From assembly GCA_003565815.1 (NCBI GenBank), contig PXAS01000049.1:1-8449 (forward strand): DNA of 8,449 nucleotides, given 5' to 3'. The notes beneath the pieces are model-generated. The model did not search any database and was not told where the DNA came from. It was given only the letters and a program-made list of their open reading frames with translations. Within the stretch, counting starts at the first letter, position 1, and each line of letters begins with the position of its first letter. Position numbers and translations under genes: made by a program. Shown piece after piece: positions 1-7,037 of the stretch. This DNA comes from PVC group bacterium. GTDB lineage: Bacteria; Verrucomicrobiota; Kiritimatiellia; SS1-B-03-39; UBA6053.

Positions 1-3000
1 GAAGTCGTTCCTCCGGCGGGCTTCGTGATTACCGCGCAGAATTCTGATTCACAAGGTCTTACCGGAACCGCAAACAGTGACTTCAGTCCATCCACCGGCC
101 AGACCGACGCTTTTTCCCTTACACAGGGCCAAGATGTCGCCTATGTGGATGCGGGTCTGTATGAACCCGTCACCATCGGCGATTTTGTCTGGGACGACCT
201 CAACGGCAACGGCTTACAAGATTCCGGTGAACCGGGGCTGGAAGGTGTGACCGTGAACTTGCTCGATGCTAACGGCGACCCGGTGCTCGACAGCGGCAAC
301 AACCCCGTCACCACGACCACCGATAGCAACGGCGCCTACAGCTTTACCGGGCTGCCCCCCGGCACCTACTCGGTCGGATTTGTCCTGCCCGGTGACTACG
401 TGTTCACCACGCAGGACGCCGACAGTCAAGGCGTGAATGGCGTGGAAAACTCCGACGCCGATACAGCCACGGGCGTGACCCCGAGTGTGACCCTGACCTC
501 CGGCCAGTCGAATAATAATCTCGACGCGGGTGCTTACGAACCGGTCTCGATCGGCAACTTTGTTTGGGTCGATTCCAATGGCAACGGCATCCAGGACTCC
601 GGCGAGCCGGGTCTGGAAGGTGTCGTCATTACACTCGCCGGTACCGACGGACTGGGGAATCCGGTGAATCTCAACACCACGACCGATGCCAACGGATTTT
701 ACTCTTTTATTGACTTGATTCCCGGTGAATACACTATCACATTCACCCCCCCCGGCGGCTACGTTTTCACTGTGCAGGATGCGGATGGCTTGGGGATCAC
801 CGGTGAGGAAAACTCCGATGCAGATCTTGTGACCGGGTCCGCAAGTCCGGTGACGCTGGCATCCGGCGATGCAGTTACCTATGTGGATGCCGGCCTTTAC
901 GAGCTTGCAAGCATCGGGGACTACGTGTGGAACGATCTCAATGGAGACGGCATTCAGGACGCGAATGAGCCCGGCATCAACGGCGTGACCGTCAACCTGC
1001 TGGACGAAAACGGCGATGTGGTCGCCACCACGACCACCGCCGACGATGCGAATGACGTTCCCGGATTCTACGAGTTCACCGGCGTGGTCCCCGGCACCTA
1101 TTCGGTGCAGTTCGTGGCCACCGGCGATTTCGTGTTCACCGCCCAGACCGGTGCTTTGACCGACGGCAACAACTCCGACGCTGATAGCGACGGAGAGACC
1201 GCCCAGTTCACGGTGCAGTCCGGCGACAGCATCAACTATGTGGACGCGGGCCTGTACGAGCCTATCACGATTGGCGACTTTGTGTGGAACGACCTGAACG
1301 GAGACGGTATCCAGGACGCAAATGAGCCCGGCATCAACGGCGTGACCGTCAACCTGCTGGACGAAAACGGCGATGTGGTCGCCACCACGACCACCGCAGA
1401 CGACGCGAATGACGTTCCCGGATTCTACGAATTCACTGGCGTGGCTCCCGGCACCTATTCGGTGCAGTTCGTGGCCACCGGCGATTTCGTGTTCACCGCC
1501 CAGACCGGTGTGCTTGCCGACGGCAACAACTCCGATGCCGATAGCGACGGGGAGACCGCCCAGTTCACGGTGCAGTCCGGCGACAGCATCAACTATGTGG
1601 ACGCGGGCCTTTACGAACCGATCACGATTGGCGACTTTGTGTGGAACGATCTCAATGGAGACGGCATCCAGGACGCGAATGAGCCCGGCATCAACGGCGT
1701 GACCGTCAACCTGCTGGACGAAAACGGCGACCTGGTCGCCACTACGACCACCGCCGACGACGCGAATGACGTTCCCGGATTCTACGAATTCACCGGCGTG
1801 GTCCCCGGCACCTATTCGGTGCAGTTCTTGGCCACCGGCGATTTCGTGTTCACCGCCCAGACCGGTGCTTTGGCCGACGGCAACAACTCCGATGCCGATA
1901 GCGACGGAGAGACCGCCCAGTTCACGGTTCAGTCCGGCGACAGCATCAACTACGTGGACGCGGGTCTCTACGAACCCGGTTCCATCGGCAACTTTGTATG
2001 GAACGATTTGAATGAGGATGGAATTCAAGACATCGGCGAACCCGGTATCAATGGCATTACCGTGGAACTGCTTGATGTGAATGGAGATCTGGTTGCGACA
2101 ACTGTCACTGCGGACTCCGGATTTGACGGGCCTGGTTTCTACCTGTTTACAGATATCTTGCCGGGAACCTATTCGGTCCGCTTTGTGTTAAGCGGCGACT
2201 ATGTGTTCAGTCCGCAAACCGGTGTGATTACTGATAGCAACAACTCGGATGCCGATCCTGGTACGGGCGAAACCGTTCAGTTCACGCTATCGTCCGGGGA
2301 AAGCATCACCTATGTGGATGCCGGGATGTTTGAAACCATTGATCCGGGCGGGGACTTTGATCCCTTTGATCCTCCTGAATTCTGCTTGGAATTGACCGGA
2401 GGAATCGTCAATGGCAGTTTTGATCGTCCCTCGGATCCCTTGGTGACCCAAGACTTGGTCTATTACATTGAGTATGCGTCCACCTTGGGCAACCCCGTCA
2501 CTTGGCTGGACAGGGTGGAGGTGACCGAGTCGAACACCGACGTGGAGAACAATGGTGATGGCACTGAAACGGTCACCGTCCTCAATGTTCCCACGTTGAC
2601 CGGTCTGAACAGCGGCAGTGGTTTTGTCCGGCTCGTGGTGGAAATTGAAGGGGACGATGAAGTCTATTCCGCGGTATCCGGTTGGGTGGAAAGTGAATTC
2701 GGGATTGCCTGCCGCAGCTACAACAATCCCTTCCTAAGTTGCACCCCCCTTCGGGCGGAAATCACTGCAGTGAGCGACCAAGACATCACATTGGATGCCG
2801 AAGACGCCGAGGTCTTGCTTCCGGGTGTTGCCTATTATTTCGAAATTGTCGATGGCGAATTCGAAGGGCATCGCTTTGACATTGAGGACGCATCGGAAAA
2901 TACCTTGACCTCGGCCTTTGGCAGCAATGTTTGTGGATTGGAAGGTCCGCACAATACTTTGGCCGGGGCTCCTCCCGCCGGGTTGGTCGGCGCCAATGGC

Positions 3001-3627
3001 GTCATCAGGCGTCACCAGACCTTGAACAGTCTTTTTCCGCCGGATCAAATGACGGCATCCTCCAATCAGGCCACGGCGGATCAAATTACCCTATTTGACG
3101 GAGAGACAATCGTATGTCATTGGTTATATGATGACAACGGTGTTGCCCGTTGGGTAAAGGCAGGTGATGACTCGCTGACGAATACAGGAGGTTTTGTCGT
3201 ACCTCCGGGCCATGGCATTTTTGTTAACTCCCAGGGTGTCAAAACCATAACCGCCTATGGTCAGGTACGTGAAAATGATTTCATCCGCCCCATGTGTGAA
3301 GGTCAAAATCTCATTGGAAGCGGATTTCCCATTGACCAATCTGCAGCTGAGCGAAACATGACTCTGGCCAATGGGTTTACCGGGAGTCCTAATTATGTCT
3401 TTGCAGACCAATTTCAAATTTGGCGTGGTGACAATGTGGATGGTCATGTCAGTTTCGACACCTATTATTTGGTCAGCTGGAATGCAATACAACGATGGGT
3501 TCGTACCGGCGACCCCAATCTTGTGAGTCAGGACACCCAGCCCTTGTTCATAAATGATCGAGCTGTTTTTATTCAGTTGAAATCCGGTTTGCCATCGTAT
3601 AAGATATCAGTGCCTTGGAGTTTATAA
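1..3627 (+). CDS. Giant secreted protein with SdrD B-like repeats and TIGR02597-like C-terminus (5' partial)
   Basis: The reading frame is open from base 1, so the gene starts upstream; the GTG at base 25 is internal. The visible part is 1208 residues. Residues 1-58 are the tail of one repeat. Six further repeats begin near residues 59, 184, 305, 424, 543 and 662 and end near 780. Each carries the SdrD B-like signature: IG(D/N)(F/Y)VW, then a Ca-binding-type loop such as DLNGDGIQDANEPG, then G-V-V-L, PG-Y-V-F, NSDAD and a closing YVDAGLYE. Such Ig-like calcium-binding modules make stiff stalks in surface proteins. A linker rich in D, P and F (DPGGDFDPFDPP) follows. Residues about 905-1208 resemble, from memory, the uncharacterised verrucomicrobial TIGR02597 family (TLNSLFPP, ADQITLFDG, W-YDDNG-ARWV, PPGHGIFV). 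No PEP-CTERM or sortase tail is seen; the protein ends KISVPWSL. Role is inferred to be adhesive or structural at the cell surface. The repeat call is secure; the C-terminal family call is moderate. Confidence 0.9.
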   Translation, partial: EVVPPAGFVITAQNSDSQGLTGTANSDFSPSTGQTDAFSLTQGQDVAYVDAGLYEPVTIGDFVWDDLNGNGLQDSGEPGLEGVTVNLLDANGDPVLDSGNNPVTTTTDSNGAYSFTGLPPGTYSVGFVLPGDYVFTTQDADSQGVNGVENSDADTATGVTPSVTLTSGQSNNNLDAGAYEPVSIGNFVWVDSNGNGIQDSGEPGLEGVVITLAGTDGLGNPVNLNTTTDANGFYSFIDLIPGEYTITFTPPGGYVFTVQDADGLGITGEENSDADLVTGSASPVTLASGDAVTYVDAGLYELASIGDYVWNDLNGDGIQDANEPGINGVTVNLLDENGDVVATTTTADDANDVPGFYEFTGVVPGTYSVQFVATGDFVFTAQTGALTDGNNSDADSDGETAQFTVQSGDSINYVDAGLYEPITIGDFVWNDLNGDGIQDANEPGINGVTVNLLDENGDVVATTTTADDANDVPGFYEFTGVAPGTYSVQFVATGDFVFTAQTGVLADGNNSDADSDGETAQFTVQSGDSINYVDAGLYEPITIGDFVWNDLNGDGIQDANEPGINGVTVNLLDENGDLVATTTTADDANDVPGFYEFTGVVPGTYSVQFLATGDFVFTAQTGALADGNNSDADSDGETAQFTVQSGDSINYVDAGLYEPGSIGNFVWNDLNEDGIQDIGEPGINGITVELLDVNGDLVATTVTADSGFDGPGFYLFTDILPGTYSVRFVLSGDYVFSPQTGVITDSNNSDADPGTGETVQFTLSSGESITYVDAGMFETIDPGGDFDPFDPPEFCLELTGGIVNGSFDRPSDPLVTQDLVYYIEYASTLGNPVTWLDRVEVTESNTDVENNGDGTETVTVLNVPTLTGLNSGSGFVRLVVEIEGDDEVYSAVSGWVESEFGIACRSYNNPFLSCTPLRAEITAVSDQDITLDAEDAEVLLPGVAYYFEIVDGEFEGHRFDIEDASENTLTSAFGSNVCGLEGPHNTLAGAPPAGLVGANGVIRRHQTLNSLFPPDQMTASSNQATADQITLFDGETIVCHWLYDDNGVARWVKAGDDSLTNTGGFVVPPGHGIFVNSQGVKTITAYGQVRENDFIRPMCEGQNLIGSGFPIDQSAAERNMTLANGFTGSPNYVFADQFQIWRGDNVDGHVSFDTYYLVSWNAIQRWVRTGDPNLVSQDTQPLFINDRAVFIQLKSGLPSYKISVPWSL
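913..1983 (+). repeat. Three near-identical 357-bp tandem repeats (SdrD B-like modules 3-5)
   Basis: Units start at 913, 1270 and 1627, each exactly 357 bp (119 residues). Units 1 and 2 differ at only 4 of 119 residues and at roughly 27 nucleotides by hand count, mostly third positions, with long identical blocks between. The flanking modules (375 and 363 bp before, one 357-bp module after) are clearly more divergent. The pattern suggests recent duplication or continuing gene conversion among the central units, and the copy number could vary between strains. Confidence 0.95.
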
Positions 3628-3674
3628 ATTTATGAAGACTTTTCCAATCCATCAACTTTGATCTGGGTTACATC

Positions 3675-4385
3675 ATGAAAATTACATTTTACACTATTTT
3701 GTTGACTTTATCATTTCCTCTCCTCGGAGGGGCTAGTGAAACTGTCTTTCAAACGATTACTTTACAAAGTGCATTGGATGATTTGTTGTTTCAAAGCGAC
3801 GGTGTGAGTGAACTGGATACCTCCTTCCAATTTGTATTGGGAACCTTTGCAAACTCATTTATACCGGATTCAGAGAATACATCACTGTGGAATTCGAATT
3901 GGCGGACCTTTTCGATGGGCCAAAAGGGTGCATTTTTTCCACCGCTCTTCACATCTGAAGCGGATATTCTGACGGATGGAAGCTCATCGGAAGATCCCGG
4001 GGCCTACGATTTTTCCGGGCAAAGCGCTTGGCTTTGGGTTTATAATTCCCAGGACATTCAAAGCGCCGGCACGGAATGGTTTCTTGGCCGTGCTGACAAT
4101 TGGGATTTTCCCACCATCCCTCCCGATCATGATCCGGATTGCGATGATTGCCCTGAGAATTTCCCATTGCAGCTAGCTTTGAGCGACTTAATTAATACGG
4201 ATGTTCCGGTTTGGGGGGGACAGTCAGGTATTATAGGTTCCGGTTTCTATGACATTTCTTCGGATGATTTTACGATCCAGACGTATAAGGTCATCCCCGA
4301 GCCCGGTACTTGGATGCTGGTATTCATCGCGTTCGGTGGATTTGGATTTTCCCTGTTGATTCGCCGAAAAGGAGACAAATCATGA
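3675..4385 (+). CDS. PEP-CTERM sorting-domain secreted protein, function unknown
   Basis: This encodes 236 residues. A signal peptide covers residues 1-20, with probable cleavage after GGA. The middle (about 46-190) is a domain shared with the next gene: LDTSFQFVLGTF, P-SEN---W---W, SAWLWVYN, EWFLGRADNWDFP, then a short hydrophobic segment and WGGQSGIIGSG. Residues 149-162 form an acidic stretch with two cysteines (DPDCDDCPEN). The C-terminus is a canonical PEP-CTERM tail: PEP at 208-210, a hydrophobic helix at about 213-229 and a basic RRK end. In the exosortase system this tail is recognised and removed during export to the envelope; no exosortase gene is visible here. The start lies 47 bp after the preceding stop with only a weak ribosome binding site. 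The sorting signal is certain, but the core domain has no function I recognise. Confidence 0.9.
   Translation: MKITFYTILLTLSFPLLGGASETVFQTITLQSALDDLLFQSDGVSELDTSFQFVLGTFANSFIPDSENTSLWNSNWRTFSMGQKGAFFPPLFTSEADILTDGSSSEDPGAYDFSGQSAWLWVYNSQDIQSAGTEWFLGRADNWDFPTIPPDHDPDCDDCPENFPLQLALSDLINTDVPVWGGQSGIIGSGFYDISSDDFTIQTYKVIPEPGTWMLVFIAFGGFGFSLLIRRKGDKS
4367..4374 (+). promoter_or_regulatory. Ribosome binding site for the second paralogue
   Basis: AAAAGGAG lies inside the 3' end of the PEP-CTERM gene, 7 nt before the ATG at 4382. It selects this ATG, which is followed by a signal peptide, over an upstream in-frame ATG at 4310 that would lie in the PEP-CTERM coding region and add a non-signal leader. 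Confidence 0.8.
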
Positions 4386-5236
4386 AAACCTGTTTGATGC
4401 TTTTATGTTGTGTGCAAATCGCCTCCGCGACCATGATCCAGTGGTACAGTGCCCCGAACCAAGACAATACCACGGAGACGGGCGTGCCCATGGATGAAAG
4501 CTTCCGCTTTGAATTGGGGGTTTTCAAAGATGGTTTCGTGCCCACCGCCGAAAACATTGCCGAGTGGTCCGCCCACTGGGTTGCCGCCCAGCGGGTGATG
4601 TATCACGCTGAAAACAACTGGTTCACCGGGGCGTTGACCGTGGAAGACAATGCCGCGCCCTTCAGCTCCGGCACCCAGGCGTGGATTTGGGGCTTTACCG
4701 GCGATCCCGCCGAAGGGGAGTGGATTTTGTTCCGACGCCACAACTGGCGTTGGCCCAGTTCCAATGCCAACCGCCCCATCCCCTTGATTTGGGACACGGC
4801 ACAAGCCAATGAGATTCTCATCGGGGACGTGAACGCCGGAGGCACACAACTGATGCGGGCCGGTAAAATCCGAAATGTGGTGCCGCCCACCACTACTTGG
4901 GCCCAATGGTTGGCAGAGGAAGCCCTTGAACCGGGTCCGGCGGCCCTGATGGAATATGCCACCGGCAGTGCCGACGCGTCTATGAAAATGGGCCGGAATG
5001 CGGACGGAACGCTGGCGTTGACCGTTCCCCGCCGCGCCGACCGTCCCGCGGATTTTCTGATCGAGGTCAGCGAATCCCTGAGCAATCCCGAGTGGAAGCC
5101 CGCGGGTCCGCTGGCTCGACTGGTACAGGAAAGCCCCACGGGATTGTTCTTCCAATCGGATTTTGAGGATGTGACCTCTCCCCGCTTGTTTTTCCGCTTC
5201 CGGGTGTTTCCGTCCGTGGATGATGTCACCCCTTGA
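4382..5236 (+). CDS. Secreted paralogue of the PEP-CTERM protein with a different C-terminal module
   Basis: This encodes 284 residues from ATG 4382, which overlaps the previous TGA as ATGA, so translation is probably coupled. A signal peptide covers residues 1-16 (cleavage after ASA). Residues about 38-165 repeat the neighbour's core: MDESFRFELGVF, P-AEN---W---W, QAWIWGF, EWILFRRHNWRWP, ILIGD. After that it departs from the neighbour. TTTWAQWLAEE (170-180), MEYATGS (190-196) and then FLIEVSESLSNPEW (225-238) with a terminal RLFFRFRV match a C-terminal module I recall from many secreted Verrucomicrobiota proteins (LEYA-G; ve-S-dL--W; fyRv-V). The usual DGDG loop before LEYA is missing. There is no PEP-CTERM helix, so this product is probably released or retained differently. 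The core function is unknown; the paralogy rests on motif order and spacing. Confidence 0.85.
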   Translation: MKTCLMLLCCVQIASATMIQWYSAPNQDNTTETGVPMDESFRFELGVFKDGFVPTAENIAEWSAHWVAAQRVMYHAENNWFTGALTVEDNAAPFSSGTQAWIWGFTGDPAEGEWILFRRHNWRWPSSNANRPIPLIWDTAQANEILIGDVNAGGTQLMRAGKIRNVVPPTTTWAQWLAEEALEPGPAALMEYATGSADASMKMGRNADGTLALTVPRRADRPADFLIEVSESLSNPEWKPAGPLARLVQESPTGLFFQSDFEDVTSPRLFFRFRVFPSVDDVTP

Positions 5237-5257
5237 TCATCTCCTCTCGTTTTTTTT
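5219..5257 (+). terminator. Weak terminator-like hairpin and T-run
   Basis: GATGAT (5219-5224) and ATCATC (5236-5241) can pair around an 11-nt loop spanning the stop codon, and eight T residues follow at 5250-5257. The stem is short and AT-rich and lies 8 nt from the T-run, so this is only a possible end to the transcript of the two paralogous genes. Confidence 0.25.
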
Positions 5258-5266
5258 CACATAAGT

Positions 5267-5295
5267 TTGCCACGCCCATCTGAAACCGTTATAGC
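5267..5295 (+). promoter_or_regulatory. Sigma70-type promoter candidate for the LABN-sigma-antisigma operon
   Basis: TTGCCA at 5267-5272 (5/6 to the -35 consensus) is followed after exactly 17 nt by TATAGC at 5290-5295 (4/6 to the -10 consensus). It lies in the 91-bp gap before the ATG at 5328, the only gap upstream of the three overlapping genes. I see no clear ECF-type GAAC element, so autoregulation by the encoded sigma factor is not evident. Confidence 0.45.
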
Positions 5296-5327
5296 GCGTA
5301 CCCGCAACTGTTTTTTGCGAGTCGCTC

Positions 5328-5651
5328 ATGAGTTTCACCCTTCCTTTTACCGATATCGTTGTCCTGATCACTCCCTGGAAAGTCTGGGGGTTTTTCGGCG
5401 TGCTGATGTTTACCGGCCGATGGTTCGTGCAAATGCATTATTCCCGGCTTGCGGGGCGTCCGGTATTGCCCATCGGCTACTGGGTGATGAGTTTGGTCGG
5501 CAGTTTCATGCTGTTGTCGTATTTCATCTTTGGAAAAAACGATTCCATTGGGATTTTGAGCAATTTGTTTCCGTCTTTCGTGGCTTCCTACAACCTTTTT
5601 CTGGAGTTGACCCATCGGAAACGCCAACGATTGGAGGGGCCGCCCGTATGA
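5328..5651 (+). CDS. Small lipid-A-disaccharide-synthase N-terminal-domain (LABN) membrane protein
   Basis: This encodes 107 residues that form essentially one LABN domain (PF07578 type). Matching signatures are WGFFGVLMFTGRWFVQ (20-35), a basic segment ending AGRPVLP (42-48), YWVMSLVGSFMLLSY (51-65) and a last hydrophobic segment from about 72 to 92 ending near YNLFLEL. Three membrane segments and a basic tail are predicted. In other organisms this domain occurs alone, fused ahead of LpxB, or beside glycosyltransferases of lipid metabolism; its biochemical role is not established, and no catalytic LpxB part is present here. The stop overlaps the sigma factor start as ATGA, indicating coupled translation. 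The ribosome binding site is weak (GCGAG). Family assignment is firm; function is open. Confidence 0.9.
   Translation: MSFTLPFTDIVVLITPWKVWGFFGVLMFTGRWFVQMHYSRLAGRPVLPIGYWVMSLVGSFMLLSYFIFGKNDSIGILSNLFPSFVASYNLFLELTHRKRQRLEGPPV
5633..5639 (+). promoter_or_regulatory. Ribosome binding site that sets the sigma factor start
   Basis: GGAGGGG lies 8 nt before ATG 5648, inside the LABN gene. It supports starting the sigma factor at 5648; the open frame that continues upstream to 5267 overlaps the LABN gene in another frame and has no sigma-factor similarity. Confidence 0.8.
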
Positions 5652-6250
5652 GTGATCTGGAGAAGTCGGAAGAGGAAGTCCCGGAAAAAATCCTGGTCCA
5701 GCAGGCCAGGGAAGGGGACGTGAAGGCCTTTGAAGTGCTCATGCGGCGGTATCATGGGCGGATTTATGCGTTGCTGTATAACATGACCAGCAACAAGGAA
5801 GACGCCGAGGACCTGTTGCAGGAGGTTTTCCTGAAAGCCTATGAGGCCTTGCCCAAGTTCAAGGGACAGTCTTCCTTTTACACCTGGGTGTATCGCATCG
5901 GGGTCAACCGGGCCATCAATTACGTCAAAAAACGGAAACGCCGCGCGGCCTTGAGTCTGGACAACGTGGACTTGGGCATTGAGCGGGATCCCGCCTTGGT
6001 GGACCTCGCCTCCGGTGATTCGCCGCGTCGTCAGGCCAATCTCAAAGAACTCCAGGAAAAATTGAACAAGGCCTTGCAAATCCTGTCTGAAAAACACAGG
6101 ATCGTTGTGGTGATGCACGACATTGAAGGCATGCCCCACAACGAGATTGCCGAATACGTGGGGTGCTCCCCCGGAACGGTCCGTTCCAGACTGTTCTACG
6201 CCCGCCAACAATTACAAGCCGAACTCGCAGACCTTTTGAAAAATGACTGA
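5648..6250 (+). CDS. ECF-family RNA polymerase sigma factor (sigma-70 family, RpoE-like)
   Basis: This encodes 200 residues, a normal length for a group IV (ECF) sigma factor. Region 2 spans about residues 27-98: AFEVLMRRYHGRIYALLY, then DAEDLLQEVFLKAYEAL (core binding), then F-G-SSFYTWVYRIGVNRAINY (-10 recognition and melting) and a basic KKRKRR tail. A charged linker (about 100-137) leads to region 4 at about 138-196, with SEKHRIVVVMHDIEGMPHNEIAEYVGCSPGT split as helix, turn and recognition helix ending VRSRLFYARQQL. There is no region 3 and no extra C-terminal domain. ATG 5648 overlaps the LABN stop (ATGA), and its own stop overlaps the next gene by 8 nt, so all three are probably co-translated. 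It should direct polymerase to an envelope or stress regulon when the anti-sigma factor releases it; the signal and targets are unknown. Confidence 0.95.
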   Translation: MSDLEKSEEEVPEKILVQQAREGDVKAFEVLMRRYHGRIYALLYNMTSNKEDAEDLLQEVFLKAYEALPKFKGQSSFYTWVYRIGVNRAINYVKKRKRRAALSLDNVDLGIERDPALVDLASGDSPRRQANLKELQEKLNKALQILSEKHRIVVVMHDIEGMPHNEIAEYVGCSPGTVRSRLFYARQQLQAELADLLKND

Positions 6251-6872
6251 AGATCAAACCCTCATGAAGTACTACGGACGCCCCCTCGCGGACGTTCCGG
6301 TGGAGATTCGCGAGAAAATCGAAGCGGATCCGGATTTGCTTTCCTCCTTCGAAACCCAGTGCCAGATTTCACGCTTGGTGGCGCTGAAACGCTATGAAAC
6401 CCCGGATCCGGCCCTCGAAGACCGCTTGTGCCATCGGGTGGGCATTCGCATCCGCAATCAACCCAGCCCCGTCAAAGAACCTTTCTGGGCCCACTGGGTG
6501 CTTCCGGAATGGGCGCGCATGGTGGCCGTGGTGGTCATCATGCTGGGCCTCAGTGTTTTGGTGCATCGCGAAATGTTGATCAATGATGCCATGGAAGAGG
6601 AATTGGGGGGACTGCAGACCTCTGAAACAAGCGTGGATTTGCCCATGGCGGGCACCCCGGACGTGGACCCCATGCGCTCGGTGCAATTTTCGGAACTTCG
6701 GCACGAAGACGCGTTCACGACCCGGCTTCCCGGCTTCTCCCTTTCCTTGGACACGTTTGACTTCCCCAATCTTCCCCGGGTGGAATCCCCCGAACCCACG
6801 GACGTGATGGCCACTTCCACCAATCAGTGGAGTGCCCCCCTGACCTTGCCGGTCAGAAATCCCGCGCCCTAG
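6243..6872 (+). CDS. Single-pass membrane protein, probable anti-sigma factor for the adjacent ECF sigma
   Basis: This encodes 209 residues starting at ATG 6243, 8 nt inside the end of the sigma factor gene. Residues 1-90 are a soluble, charged, probably cytoplasmic part; 91-107 are a hydrophobic helix (ARMVAVVVIMLGLSVLV); 108-209 are an acidic and proline-rich outer part with no fold I recognise. Gene order, overlap and one-helix topology fit an anti-sigma factor. The zinc-binding H-x3-C-x2-C motif of classical ZAS anti-sigma domains is absent; only C40 and C63 are seen. It is therefore either a divergent non-zinc type or another regulator. The stop codon TAG forms part of the CTAG at 6869-6872 that borders the inverted-repeat element downstream. 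Confidence 0.7.
   Translation: MTEDQTLMKYYGRPLADVPVEIREKIEADPDLLSSFETQCQISRLVALKRYETPDPALEDRLCHRVGIRIRNQPSPVKEPFWAHWVLPEWARMVAVVVIMLGLSVLVHREMLINDAMEEELGGLQTSETSVDLPMAGTPDVDPMRSVQFSELRHEDAFTTRLPGFSLSLDTFDFPNLPRVESPEPTDVMATSTNQWSAPLTLPVRNPAP
6869..6872. repeat. CTAG boundary 1, containing the stop codon of the anti-sigma-like gene
   Basis: This is the left copy of three CTAG tetranucleotides that delimit the two inverted-repeat elements; the others are at 7034-7037 and 7586-7589. CTAG is usually rare in bacterial DNA, so its use exactly at each junction supports a target-site duplication. Because CTAG is itself palindromic, it could instead belong to the element ends. Confidence 0.6.
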
Positions 6873-7033
6873 CAGCGTGTCGGACTTTGGGCTTCGAAGC
6901 GAAAATTCGATCCGTTTGAGGCAGGATTTCGTCGGATTTGCGAAGCATAGCACCGCTATTTGACAATAATCCGACGGAATCCGGGTCAAATCTGGCGGAT
7001 TTGCAGCCGAAGTTCCAAAAGTCCGACAGGCTG
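6873..7033. mobile_element. 161-bp palindromic non-autonomous element (MITE-like) bounded by CTAG
   Basis: The element lies between CTAG at 6869-6872 and CTAG at 7034-7037. Its ends are inverted repeats: CAGCGTGTCGGACTTT at the left and, read from the right end inward, CAGCCTGTCGGACTTT, one mismatch in 16. The two 79-nt arms align without gaps around a centre at 6953. They share another block, GGATT(T/C)CGTCGGATT, and close on a central hairpin ATAGC-ACC-GCTAT (6947-6959); a perfect palindrome GCTTCGAAGC lies at 6891-6900. It has no coding capacity for a transposase. A 4-bp CTAG duplication is compatible with IS5-type transposases, but I cannot name the parent element. If transcribed, it would fold into one long hairpin and could act as a terminator for both flanking convergent genes. 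Confidence 0.7.
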
Positions 7034-7037
7034 CTAG

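Noticed and set aside
214..2028. Long open frame (604 codons) on the - strand opposite the repeats
   Set aside because: It lies entirely antisense to the SdrD B-like repeats and stays open because the same codon pattern recurs in each unit; the protein has no recognisable domain and the + strand reading is unambiguous.
4403..5229. Two - strand frames of 208 and 250 codons opposite the second paralogue
   Set aside because: They are antisense shadows of a gene with a clear signal peptide, coupled start and recognisable C-terminal module.
5267..5647. N-terminal extension of the sigma factor frame to 5267
   Set aside because: The extension overlaps the LABN gene in a different frame, has no sigma-factor similarity, and a good ribosome binding site precedes ATG 5648.
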